From NCBI GenBank assembly GCA_024760905.1, contig JALRMN010000025.1:466001-530000 (forward strand): a stretch of DNA of 64,000 nucleotides, read 5' to 3'. Below are positions 55,288 through 64,000 of the stretch, piece after piece. The DNA is from Plotosus lineatus (Eukaryota; Chordata; Actinopteri; Siluriformes; Plotosidae). The notes beneath the pieces were generated by a model. The model did not search any database. It had not been told where the DNA came from and saw only the letters and a list, made by a program, of their open reading frames with translations. Position numbers and translations under genes: made by a program. Each line of letters starts with the position of its first letter. Within the stretch, counting starts at the first letter, position 1.

Positions 55288-55895
55288 TCATGGCGGATCA
55301 CATCCACCGCAAGAGCCAGACCACTGAGAAGCTTTTTGACTAACTCAGTGACCTCCACTCCAGTGATAGGCAGACCCCCGCCCAAACCCCCAGGGTTTTC
55401 CTGCTCCACAGAGGGCATGTTAATGGGATTGAGGAGGTCCTCAAAGTATTTTGCATCTGCAACAGCTTCGGCTGAAGCACGTTTGGCCTGCTGGTACCTG
55501 TCTGCTGCCTTGGGAGTCTGATTGGCCTCCTTTTTCAGCTGGATGGTCCCCTTCACCACAGGTGTCCACCACCGGGCTCAGGGGTTACTGCCATGACAAG
55601 CACCGATGACCTTCTGGCCACAGCTATGGGTGGCTGCCTCAGAAATGGAGGCATGAAACATGGCCCATTTTGAGTTCGATGTCACCCGCTTCCTTGGGGA
55701 CATTGTTGTGTCTCTGTCAGAAGTGGGAGTTAAAGTCCTCTTGGACAGGAGGCGCTGCCAAACGTTCCTAGCAGACTGTAATTACACGCTTGGACCTGCC
55801 AGGTCTGGAGGGCGGCCTCCCCCATCATTGAAGCCAGTTCATCACCAGGTGGTGATTGGTTGACAGCTCAGCTCCCCTCTTCACCCGAGTATCCA

Positions 55896-56420
55896 GAACA
55901 TGCTGGAGTTGCTCATGGGGAGAGGCGGTATGACAGTGTGGGCATTCATGTTACCCCCGTCTTGGTACCCAAACATTGGGGTTCACCCCAGTCGATGAAA
56001 AGGGTAGCTTCCCTCCGCCTTCAGGTGGGGGGATGGGACCTGACTGTTATTTGTGCTTATGCACCAAGTGACAATTCAGAGTACCCACCCTTCTTTGAGT
56101 TTTTAGGTGGGGTGTTGGAGAACGCTCTCACAGGAGACTCACTTGTTGGCCTGGGAGACTTCAATGCCCATGGGGGCAACAATAGTGTGACCTGGAATTG
56201 TGTGATTGGTAGGTCGGGCTTCTCCAGTCTGAACCCGAATGGTGTGTCATTGTTGGACTTCTGTGCTCGTCACAGGTTGTCTATCACAACACCATGTTTG
56301 AACACAAGGGTGTCCATAAGTGCACTTGCACCAGGACGCTCTAGGTCGCAGTTTGATGCTCAACTTTGTAGTCGTGTCACCGGACTTGCGGCCGCATGTT
56401 CAGGACACTCGGGTGAAGAG
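55896..56420 (+). pseudogene. Rex1-like endonuclease part, inverted (unit B)
   Basis: Open for 189 codons: HAGVAHGERRYDSVGIHV, VASLRLQVGG, CAYAPSDNSEYPPFFEFL, LGDFNAHGGNNSVTWN, LLDFCARHRLSI, then a frameshift near 56290. Confidence 0.87.
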
Positions 56421-56818
56421 TTCTTTTAATATGCATCAAAGCAAATAAAAATGGATCAGAAATCGAGCAACGTCCTATAGCCATTCTTTTGCATCTTATA
56501 CTGGCACAACAACTGAGCTCAGGCTGTGTCCAAAACAACACATCAGGTGATCTAGAGTTTTAATTCACAAGGGGGAATGTTATATTTTACAGAAAGTTTG
56601 AGGGATCATGGGTAATTTGGAATGTAGCCTAAAATCATGCCGTTTAAAAAAGAGGGAAAATATTGGAAGAATTTTAAAACCTTAAAATCACAGCATGAAA
56701 TGAACAGAAGTAGTTTACTGAATGAAGCATTTGGATTATGATCTGAAGAGATTTTTATTTTATAATTTTAATAAAGCTACAGAAAAATTGTCATTACTAA
56801 TTGTTATTGAAATATCTG

Positions 56819-56849
<31 letters not shown>

Positions 56850-57760
56850 TACAATTAAATGCCATATATATTCTTTAAAATATCTGAATATCTACACATA
56901 TTTTTGAGGTTAATAATAAAATTATTTTATATCCAGCTAAATGTTTCTTAATTGTACATCTGTATTTAAGTCAGATGCAGCCATCAAACCACAAATATAC
57001 CCAGTGATGTTTCTGTTCATTTTCCAACCACAGCACTGACACATGGTAAATTTTCAGACGTGACACTGGTATCAGAACAGTGAAACCTCACATCTCCATG
57101 TCTGTTCTGTGGTTTCTCCACTTCTGATCATCTGAACCTTTCACACACTCCCCACACATTCAGTTTGGAGCAGACAAGCACAAATGACTTTGTTTCTAAT
57201 GATATTGACATAATAATTTTTAAATGATGGTTGCCATGCAAAATTTAAACAGCATTCACATATAATATGAACAAATTATTAAAATAGTTGTATTTTGGCA
57301 CACATTAAAGTTACATGTGTGTAATTTTGTTGAATTTGCTTGTCTTAATAAATGAAAATAAATCTGTTTCTGGTTTGAGAATAAAAAAAAATTCAGCTTG
57401 ATGGAATTGATCATCGGATCACTTAAACTGTATATACATATAAATCTGCAACGTTTTGTGTGATTATTGTCAGTAGCAATTGAAACTTAAGGGCCCAACA
57501 GTTTAAGAACAGAGCTTTAACCACGGCGCCACCACTGCCCGATTCTGTCTTCACATCCTGGAGCAGATAAAATTTTAATATCTGAAGTTACAATGTCATC
57601 GTTCTGTGTTCAGCTTGAAAAGCCAAAATCAGGCTCCAGGAAATTCTAACTGGCTACAAGAAGAAGTTAATTCAATTCTGATGACTAACAATGGACGAAT
57701 TGAACTTTGAGAGCCAACTCTACACACCAACAACACCAATAAGAGCAGGATGATGAAAAG
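56421..57760. other. Unit B 3' flank, no gene seen
   Basis: 56421-57327 matches 33000-33824. (TTTA)n at 56820-56850. 57500-57545 may be a scrap of a SINE head. Confidence 0.7.
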
Positions 57761-57764
57761 TTTG

Positions 57765-58112
57765 TGATCGTATAAAAATTAAGAGGGTATGGTGACTCCC
57801 ACTCTTTTCACAATGTGAGGAGTTGGGGTTTGAATCTGAACCAAGGGTCTTTCTGTATAGAGTTTGAATGTTCCCCCTTTGCTCAGATGGGTTTCCTCCT
57901 GGTACTCTGCTTCCTCTGGCAGGACATGCACATTGGGTCAAATGGCTACTCTGTGTTGGACGTAGTCGTGAATGTGTGACTGGTCTTCTTGTTGTCTGTG
58001 TTAGTCCTGTGATAGACTTGTGATCTGTTCAGGGTATAAGCCCGCCTCTCACCTGAAATCAGCTTGGATTGTCTGTAGCGTTCCCTGTAACCCTGATGGA
58101 TAAACAGTGTAG
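57765..58112 (+). repeat. Degraded tRNA-type SINE with L2-like body
   Basis: gtttcctcctggtactctgc, gacatgcacattgggtcaaa and aagcccgcctctcacctgaa follow the order seen at 40354. Confidence 0.55.
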
Positions 58113-58193
58113 ATCAGGGATGAAAGCATCTCTAATAAAATTTAAAGCGGAAGCTGCTGGTGTAAGATACTAAATTAAACTTTCAATTGAAAT

Positions 58194-58217
58194 CATCATC
58201 ATCATCATCATCATCAG

Positions 58218-58256
<39 letters not shown>

Positions 58257-58259
58257 GAT

Positions 58260-58292
<33 letters not shown>
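58194..58292. repeat. (ATC)n(ATT)n(AGT)n microsatellite
   Basis: Three adjacent trinucleotide runs upstream of the unit C promoter. Confidence 0.95.
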
Positions 58293-58495
58293 AAGTAAAT
58301 ATAAACTATATTAAACGCCAGAATATACTGTGTCGAACACAGCACTTACAAATGAGAACGGAAGTGCTGTGTTTCTTTAGAAAAAACTGATATGAAATTA
58401 TATGTTCATTATTTATAGAAATCAAAATAAATATCTCGTTGTTTTCTGTTTTTAGTTCTTTTTCAGGGTTTTATGGGTGTAAGTGGTGCAGTATG

Positions 58496-58504
58496 TATAA
58501 ATAG
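58496..58504 (+). promoter_or_regulatory. TATA box, receptor unit C
   Basis: tataaatag, 86 bases before the leader ATG. This is consistent with a start site near 58525 and a short 5' UTR. The region is conserved with unit A, including gggtgtaagtgg. Confidence 0.65.
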
Positions 58505-58581
58505 CCCCACCCCTACACACTGACAAAGCCGTACGATTTACCCAACACATAGTTTCCTCTTTGTCTCTCAACTGATACACA

Positions 58582-58624
58582 ATGATTCAGTTTAAATCTT
58601 TCTCTGTATTTCTCTGTGTCATGG
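58582..58624 (+). CDS. V-set immune receptor, unit C leader exon
   Basis: MIQFKSFSVFLCVM plus the first base of a Gly codon, then donor ggtgagt, phase 1. That phase fits the V-exon acceptor of units A and B (G-LLSETLSS). A short hydrophobic signal peptide. The V exon of this unit must lie beyond the window, because 61827-64000 is RTE sequence inserted in intron 1. It is the only intact leader in the window. Confidence 0.7.
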
Positions 58625-58879
58625 GTGAGTCGCCATAATCTTAATTACTGATAAATACATTTTCATTAATTTTATAGATGAACAAAAAGGAAACTTTGGG
58701 TCAACAATAGAATGAAAGCAATGTTTAGCATTCAGGCTTTTGCGATATGACACCTTGTACATTTACATCATTTTTGGAATTCTTAATCTACTAGCATTTG
58801 GCATAAAGTATGATACTAAATCCTTTATTTATTTGTTATAGAATGTTGATAGTGTTGTTTTTGTTTTTCTTGTAGTATT

Positions 58880-59800
58880 AATCGTAGTAGAAGTTGTTGT
58901 TGTTGTTGACTCAGTTGTTTAGAATCTGTGACCTCCAGAATAATATAAATGTTAATATTGACTAGATTCTAGCGCTGCATTGTCCATTTTTTGCAACAAA
59001 ACATGTCTGTTCTGGGTATTGATCTTCTTTCTGAATGTCAAGCAGAGTAAATGCCAGATAATGGAGTGAGTGTAAGGTAGGTAAAGTCTGTTGGGTTTTT
59101 ACACCAGAGCCTAGTGGTACTTATCCCCGGTTTCTGTAGCGTGAAGCGACCAGGAGTTCAACTCCTCCTGGATGGGACGCTAGTCCATCACAGGTTACCC
59201 TCACAGTATATTTTACTGGTACCCATTTATACTGCTGGGTGAACAGAGGCACACTTGTGGTTAAGACCTTGCCCAGGGGTCTTAGCACAGTGAGGGTCTC
59301 AGTGGGATTCAAACTCACAACCTCCTGATCATGAGCACACCACCAGCCCTACTCAGATAATGGAGTGTAACGATCTTTATTTACACATTCTCTTAACATC
59401 ATATTAAATTCCAAGCATAAAAAGTAGAGTTTACGGTAGAATCACCAGAATTCAGTGATTTAGCAGATCTCAGAGCACCACTCTTCAAGGAGAAGAAAAC
59501 ACTTTTTCAAAGTAAATCTCATTCAAATATGAAGAAAAATGATTTTCTGTGTGCACAATTTGAATAACACAGCTTCTGCTTTAAAGAATATGTGGAAGTT
59601 ATTTGAAAACTGAGACTTAGAATGATGATATCATCGAGGTGAAAGTTAATTTCATGTACAAATGTAGAATTTTGACATATTCATGCCGTTTATTGAGAGA
59701 TTTGTGTTTGGGTAATGAAATATTTTATATTTTTATTTTTATATTTATATTTTGGGTAATGAAATATCTTGATTGAAATCATTATCTGTGCAGTGAGAAG

Positions 59801-59861
<61 letters not shown>

Positions 59862-60010
59862 GCTGGAGTTTTTAAATATCCACACAGAAAATCTTTAAAA
59901 TTTAAGCTATCGGTCTGATTTTACACACAGAGTTATTTGTTTTCTCCTTGAAGTGAAATTGGGAGAGCATTGATCTGATTTTTAGGTCATAAACTTTTCT
60001 CTTTTTTATG
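58880..60010 (+). other. Unit C intron 1, paralogous to unit B
   Basis: Matches 38350-39440. (CA)n at 59802-59860. Confidence 0.8.
59069..59353 (-). repeat. Family C SINE (unit C copy)
   Basis: A 14-bp target duplication, cagataatggagtg, lies at 59055-59068 and 59354-59367. Part of the head is deleted near 59338. Confidence 0.9.
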
Positions 60011-60037
60011 ACCTAAAAACCTATCATACAACCTATC

Positions 60038-60245
60038 ATACAAGTCATCATACGCCCTCTGTTTGGCCTTTGCCACTGTATGACACGAGATGTAAGACAG
60101 TGGTGAGGTGTGCTGTTGGTGTGACCGACGAATTCAATGTGGAGGTGGGAGTGCCTCAAGGATCAGCTCTGACCCCCTTCTTGTTTGCTATGGTGATGGA
60201 CAGACAGAAGAAGCATGTGCAGACAGGTTGGAATGGTTGGAGAAA
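60038..60245. mobile_element. Two joined RTE scraps
   Basis: 60038-60076 is minus-strand linker (gccctctgtttggcctttgc). 60086-60245 is plus-strand RT (GVPQGSALTPFLFAMVMD) ending at the same truncation point as the unit B copy. Deletions have removed most of what unit B keeps between 45600 and 50380. Confidence 0.75.
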
Positions 60246-60303
60246 AGGGGGGTTTGATCCTACTTCGTGGATTTCAGTGATCGCGGGGGATCTCGGTCTG
60301 TAC

Positions 60304-60338
<35 letters not shown>

Positions 60339-60391
60339 TCATAATAATCTTTTTTCATTCTATTAAATTTATTATTTATTGGTACAAGATG

Positions 60392-60735
60392 AAGGGCCAG
60401 TGGTAGTCTAGTGGTATAGGGTGCTGGATCGCTGATTCAAAGGTTGAGGGTTCGAGTCCCACTCTCCACAAGTTTGTCACTGTCCGCCCAGTGTAGCCAA
60501 CTGGGTTATCAAAGGCGGGCCATGTCTCTCACTGTCTATGGTGTGAGGCATGTAAAAGAACCATTGCTGACTTTCGACAAGAGTCGGCTGCAAAGCCGTC
60601 GGCGAATTTCTGCCCTGCGATGGCCTGGCGAGCTGTCCAGGGTGTACTCTGCCCTTGCCCGAAGTTGGCTGGGATGGGCACCAGCCTCCCCGCGAGCCAA
60701 ATTAGGATTAAGCGGTTACAGAAAATGAACTGAAC
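60392..60735 (+). repeat. Full-length family B SINE (unit C)
   Basis: A perfect 12-bp duplication, tggtacaagatg, lies at 60380-60391 and 60736-60747. Head gggccagtggtagtctagtg with box B ggttcgagtccc; tail ggattaagcggttacagaaa. Confidence 0.95.
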
Positions 60736-60781
60736 TGGTACAAGATGCAAACCTAAATGCACCATAAATTGTCAAGCTAAC

Positions 60782-61082
60782 TGTGACATGAGGAACTTTC
60801 AGCTTGACCCAAAATGCAGTAAACAGAGTCGGATGAACACAGAGACTTTATTGTTACAGGGGCTGCACTTGAGCAAGAGGGAAACGTAGTCACTGCTAGT
60901 GACGAGAAGAAACACGAAAACTTGAGATACAGGGAACTACAGAGCGGAAACTGGTCGAGTGCGGAGCTGAAACTAGAAACGAGATAGACCACAGGAAAAC
61001 ATGGGCGTGAAGAGGGACAATTTTCTCAAACCAAGATGAGTGCTGCTCGTCTTTATAGCACGGTAGATGGGAAACAATGACA
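60782..61082 (-). repeat. Candidate solo-LTR-like repeat (unit C)
   Basis: Paralogue of 51353-51660 with a few substitutions and a 2-base loss near 61040. Confidence 0.4.
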
Positions 61083-61826
61083 GGAAACTTTATTAAAATT
61101 CTTTACAGAACGTAGTATTAGTCAATTAAAAATATATTATTAGGGTCTATGATGGCCCTATGCAGTTTTCTCATGGATCAGTTTCTCGAGTCTCACCCAG
61201 CTCTCTGGACTGATCACCAAAGAAAGCACAGACACCAGTCAAGTTTAGGTGCTCAAGTGTTTATTCACCGATCACCAAAATTGCCAACCAGTACAGGGGT
61301 ATTTATACACAAAAATGAGGAAATTAAATCATGTTGCCACATAACTGTCAAACATCAGGTCATCATGACCTTGTCACGTTGTCCAATTTACAGCAATTAT
61401 AATTACACAACACGCAAGGTGCAGGAAACAGGATGATTCTGATAAGGAAAGAAGAAATGACATATCGCGGTTCTGATCTGACTGATTTCTTGCACTGAAA
61501 AACAGGTATAAGGATCTTTCGGTCTCTCTTCTGCCTTGGGGCCCTAAATAACTCAGAATATTCCAGAATATCCAAACATGAACACACACACACACACACT
61601 CAGGGAAGTATCACCCACTCGCACACGAATGTGGAAGGGCGAGACACACTATGCACCCCATTGTCAAATGGTTACAAACAGTACAAGGAGGATATCATGA
61701 GTACAGTGCAAGTGAATACATGTATAAATAATCACAAAATATAAAACAGATGCAAAAATAAAAATGATGTTAGATAGCTGTCATATGATTCTGAGAACAT
61801 AATAAGTATGTATGTTAATTAGTATC
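61083..61826 (+). other. Unit C intron 1, no exon seen
   Basis: Close to 51661-52746. Contains the empty SINE site 61718-61732. Ends at attagta, where the RTE insertion begins. Confidence 0.75.
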
Positions 61827-64000
61827 TTCTTCTTTTCCTTTCGGCTTTTCCCTTCAGGGGTCGCCACAGCGAATCATCTGCCTCCATCTCACCCTATCCT
61901 TTGCATCTTCTCTTACACCAACGACCTTCATGTCCTCCTTCGCCACATCCATGAATCGTCTCTTTGGTCTTCCTCTAGGCCATCTGCCTGGTAGTTCCAG
62001 CCTCAGCATCCTATTACCAATATACTCACTATCCCTCCTCTGTACATGTCCAAACCATCTCAATCTAGCCTCTCTGACTTTGTCTCCAAAACGTCTTACA
62101 TGTGCTGTCCCTCTGATGTGCTCATTCCTAATCCTATCCATCCTCGTTACTCCCAAAGAGAACCTCAACATTTTCATCTCTGCTACCTCCAGCTCTGCCT
62201 CCTGTCTTTTCCCCAGGGCCACTGTTTCTAACCCATACAACATCGTTGGCCTCAACACCGTCTTGTACACTTTTCCTTTCATTCTTACCGATACCCTCCT
62301 ATCACACATCACACAGGACACTTTTCTCCAACCATTCCAACCTGCCTGCACACGCTTCTTGACCTCTTTTCCACACTCTCCATTGCTCTGGATTGTTGAG
62401 CCTAAGTACTGAAAATCCTCCACCTTTCTTATCTCTGCTCCCTGTCATCTCACCGTTCCTCTTGGGTCCTTGTCATTCATGCACATGTATTCTGTCTTAC
62501 TGAGGCTAATCTTCATTCCCCTCCTTTCCAGGGCATACCTCCACCTCTCTAGATTTTCCTGCACTTGTTCTCTGCTCTCACTGCAGATCACAATGTCATC
62601 TGCAAACATCATAGTCCATGGGGAATCTTGTCTAACCTCGTCTGTCAGCCTGTCCATCACCATAGCAAACAGGAAGGGGCTGAGAGCTGACCCTTGCTGC
62701 AGTCCCACCTCCACCTTGAACTCTTGTGTCACACCGACAGCACACCTCACCACTGTCTTACATCTCTCATACATGTCCTGCACCACTCTAACATACTTCT
62801 CTGTCACTCCAGACTTCCTCATGCAATACCACATTTCTTCTCTCGGCACCCTGTCATATGCTTTCTCCAGATCCACAAAGGCACAATGCAGCTCCCTCTG
62901 ACCTTCTCTGTACTTCTCCATTAACATCCTCAAGGCAAACACTGCATCTGTGGTGCTCTTTCTTGGCATGAAACCAAACTGTTGTTCACAAATGCTGACC
63001 TCTGCCCTTAGTCTAGCTTCCACTATTCTTTCCCATAACTTCATCGTATGGCTCATCAACTTTATCCCTCTATAGTTGCCACAACTCTGCACGTCTCCCT
63101 TGTTCTTAAAAATGGGCACCAGCACACTTCTCCTCCATTCCTCTGGCATCCTCTCACTCTCTAAGACCTTGTTAAATGTTCTTGTCAGAAAATCTACTGC
63201 TACCTCTCCTAGACACTTCCATACCTCCACCGGTATGTCATCAGGACCAACTGCCTTTCCATTCTTCATCCTCTTCAATGCCCTCCTCACTTCACCCTTA
63301 CTAATCTTTGCTACTTCCTGGTCCTCAACAGTCTTCCTCAACTTCTACTCTTTTTTCTCTCTCATTTTCCTCATTCTCAGCTCTTCAAAGTACTCTTTCC
63401 ATCTTCCCAGCACACTTCTGTCATCAGTCAATACATTTCCCTCTCTGTCCTAAATCACTCTAACTTGCTGCACGTCCTTCCCATCTCTATTTCTCTGCTG
63501 TGCCAACCTATATAAATCATTTTCTCCCTCCTTACTTTCCAACCGAGCATACAAGTCATCAAACGCGCTCTGTTTGGCCTTTGACACTGCTACCTTTGCC
63601 TTACGCTGTGTCTCCCTGTATTCCTGTTTACTCTCTTCGGTTTTCTCAATGTCCTACTTCTTCTTAGCTAATCTCTTCCTTTGTACACACTCCTGCACTT
63701 CCTCATTCCACCACCAAGTCTCCTTATCTACTTTCCTTCCAGATGACACACCAAGTATTCTCCTACCTGTCTCCCTGATCACATTAGCTGTAGTTGTCCA
63801 GTCATCTGGAAGCACTTCCTGACCACCCAAAGCCTGTTTCAACTCCTCCTTGAAGACAACCTGACACTCTTCCTTTTTCAACTTCCACCACTTTGTCTTC
63901 TGCTCTGCCTTTGCCTTCTTCACCTTCCTCACCATCAGCATCATCCTGCACACCACCATCCTATGCTGTTTGGCAACACTCTCACCCGCTACTACTTTGC
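61827..64000 (-). mobile_element. RTE LINE inserted in unit C intron 1, runs off the window
   Basis: The minus-strand 3' end is at 61827 (tcttcttcttttcctttcgg on the plus strand). RT, linker and the end of the endonuclease region are present up to the window edge. Unit B continues uninterrupted at the matching point (52773), so this insertion is specific to unit C. Confidence 0.92.
61854..64000 (-). pseudogene. RTE EN-RT ORF, partial
   Basis: Minus strand, stop at 61854-61856 after MIRCGDP. Frames 62445-63341 (GPDDIPVEVWK, GLQQGSALSPFLF, FADDIVICSESREQV) and 61854-62423 (GSTIQSNGECG, HVQRRDSEYIGNRMLRLE). Breaks near 62435, 63345, 63450 and 63655. One of the less damaged RT copies. The start lies outside the window. 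Confidence 0.87.

Larger units (their letters stand above)
54010..56420 (-). mobile_element. Rex1/CR1-like LINE with inverted 5' part (unit B)
   Basis: Minus-strand RT half 54010-55895 with (GATGAT)n tail, plus-strand endonuclease half 55896-56420. Same position and inversion as in unit A, so the insertion predates the A/B duplication. It has its own changes, for example a deletion in the thumb region near 54470. Confidence 0.87.

Overview
The window looks like repeat-saturated genomic DNA from a ray-finned (teleost) fish. Three things point that way. There is a teleost-type MHC class I gene with phase-1 exons. There is a small tandem family of single V-set immune receptors. The interspersed repeats have the fish mix: RTE, Rex1-like and I/Nimb-like LINEs, Ty3/gypsy LTR elements, Tc1-like and other terminal-inverted-repeat transposons, tRNA-derived SINEs, and long CA/TA/AAT microsatellites. 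I see no bacterial features, operons or RNA genes; tRNA-like stretches are SINE heads. The species cannot be named from the sequence alone.

Layout. 1-3.6 kb: a SINE and a broken RTE LINE. 3.6-11.5 kb: a nest of DNA transposons, one split by a 4.26-kb Ty3/gypsy-like retrotransposon (4965-9228, minus strand) with LTRs, primer-binding site, polypurine tract and a CCATT target duplication; that element carries a SINE and a 150-bp RTE 3' end. 11.5-12.4 kb: two SINEs. 12.6-14.9 kb: MHC class I alpha1, alpha2, alpha3 and transmembrane exons, all open, with no leader exon recognised. 15-19.5 kb: a local tandem duplication, a Rex1-like LINE and SINEs. 19.8-25.1 kb: an RTE copy and a second, chromovirus-like gypsy pol remnant. 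25.1-27.4 kb: inverted transposon pieces.

27.5-64 kb is a tandem cluster of one immune-receptor gene in three units. The gene plan is a leader exon, one V-set exon, a 36-nt stalk exon, and a transmembrane exon ending in a short tail. Unit A (27.5-33.8 kb) has all four exons but has lost the start codon, the leader splice donor, the V-domain tryptophan and the transmembrane arginine. Unit B (38.35-57.3 kb) has intact V, stalk and transmembrane exons, but the segment that should hold its promoter and leader is replaced by a chimeric RTE element. Unit C (58.47 kb to the window end) has an intact TATA box and leader; its V exon would lie beyond an RTE insertion that runs off the window. Rex1 and SINE insertions shared or not shared between units order the duplications.

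The most interesting points are the receptor family itself (its transmembrane segment has a G-x-R-x-L motif resembling T-cell receptor alpha), and a SINE lineage with one tRNA head but two alternative 3' tails, one from RTE and one L2-like. Several SINE copies have perfect 11-18 bp target duplications, and one has a paired empty site in a paralogous unit.
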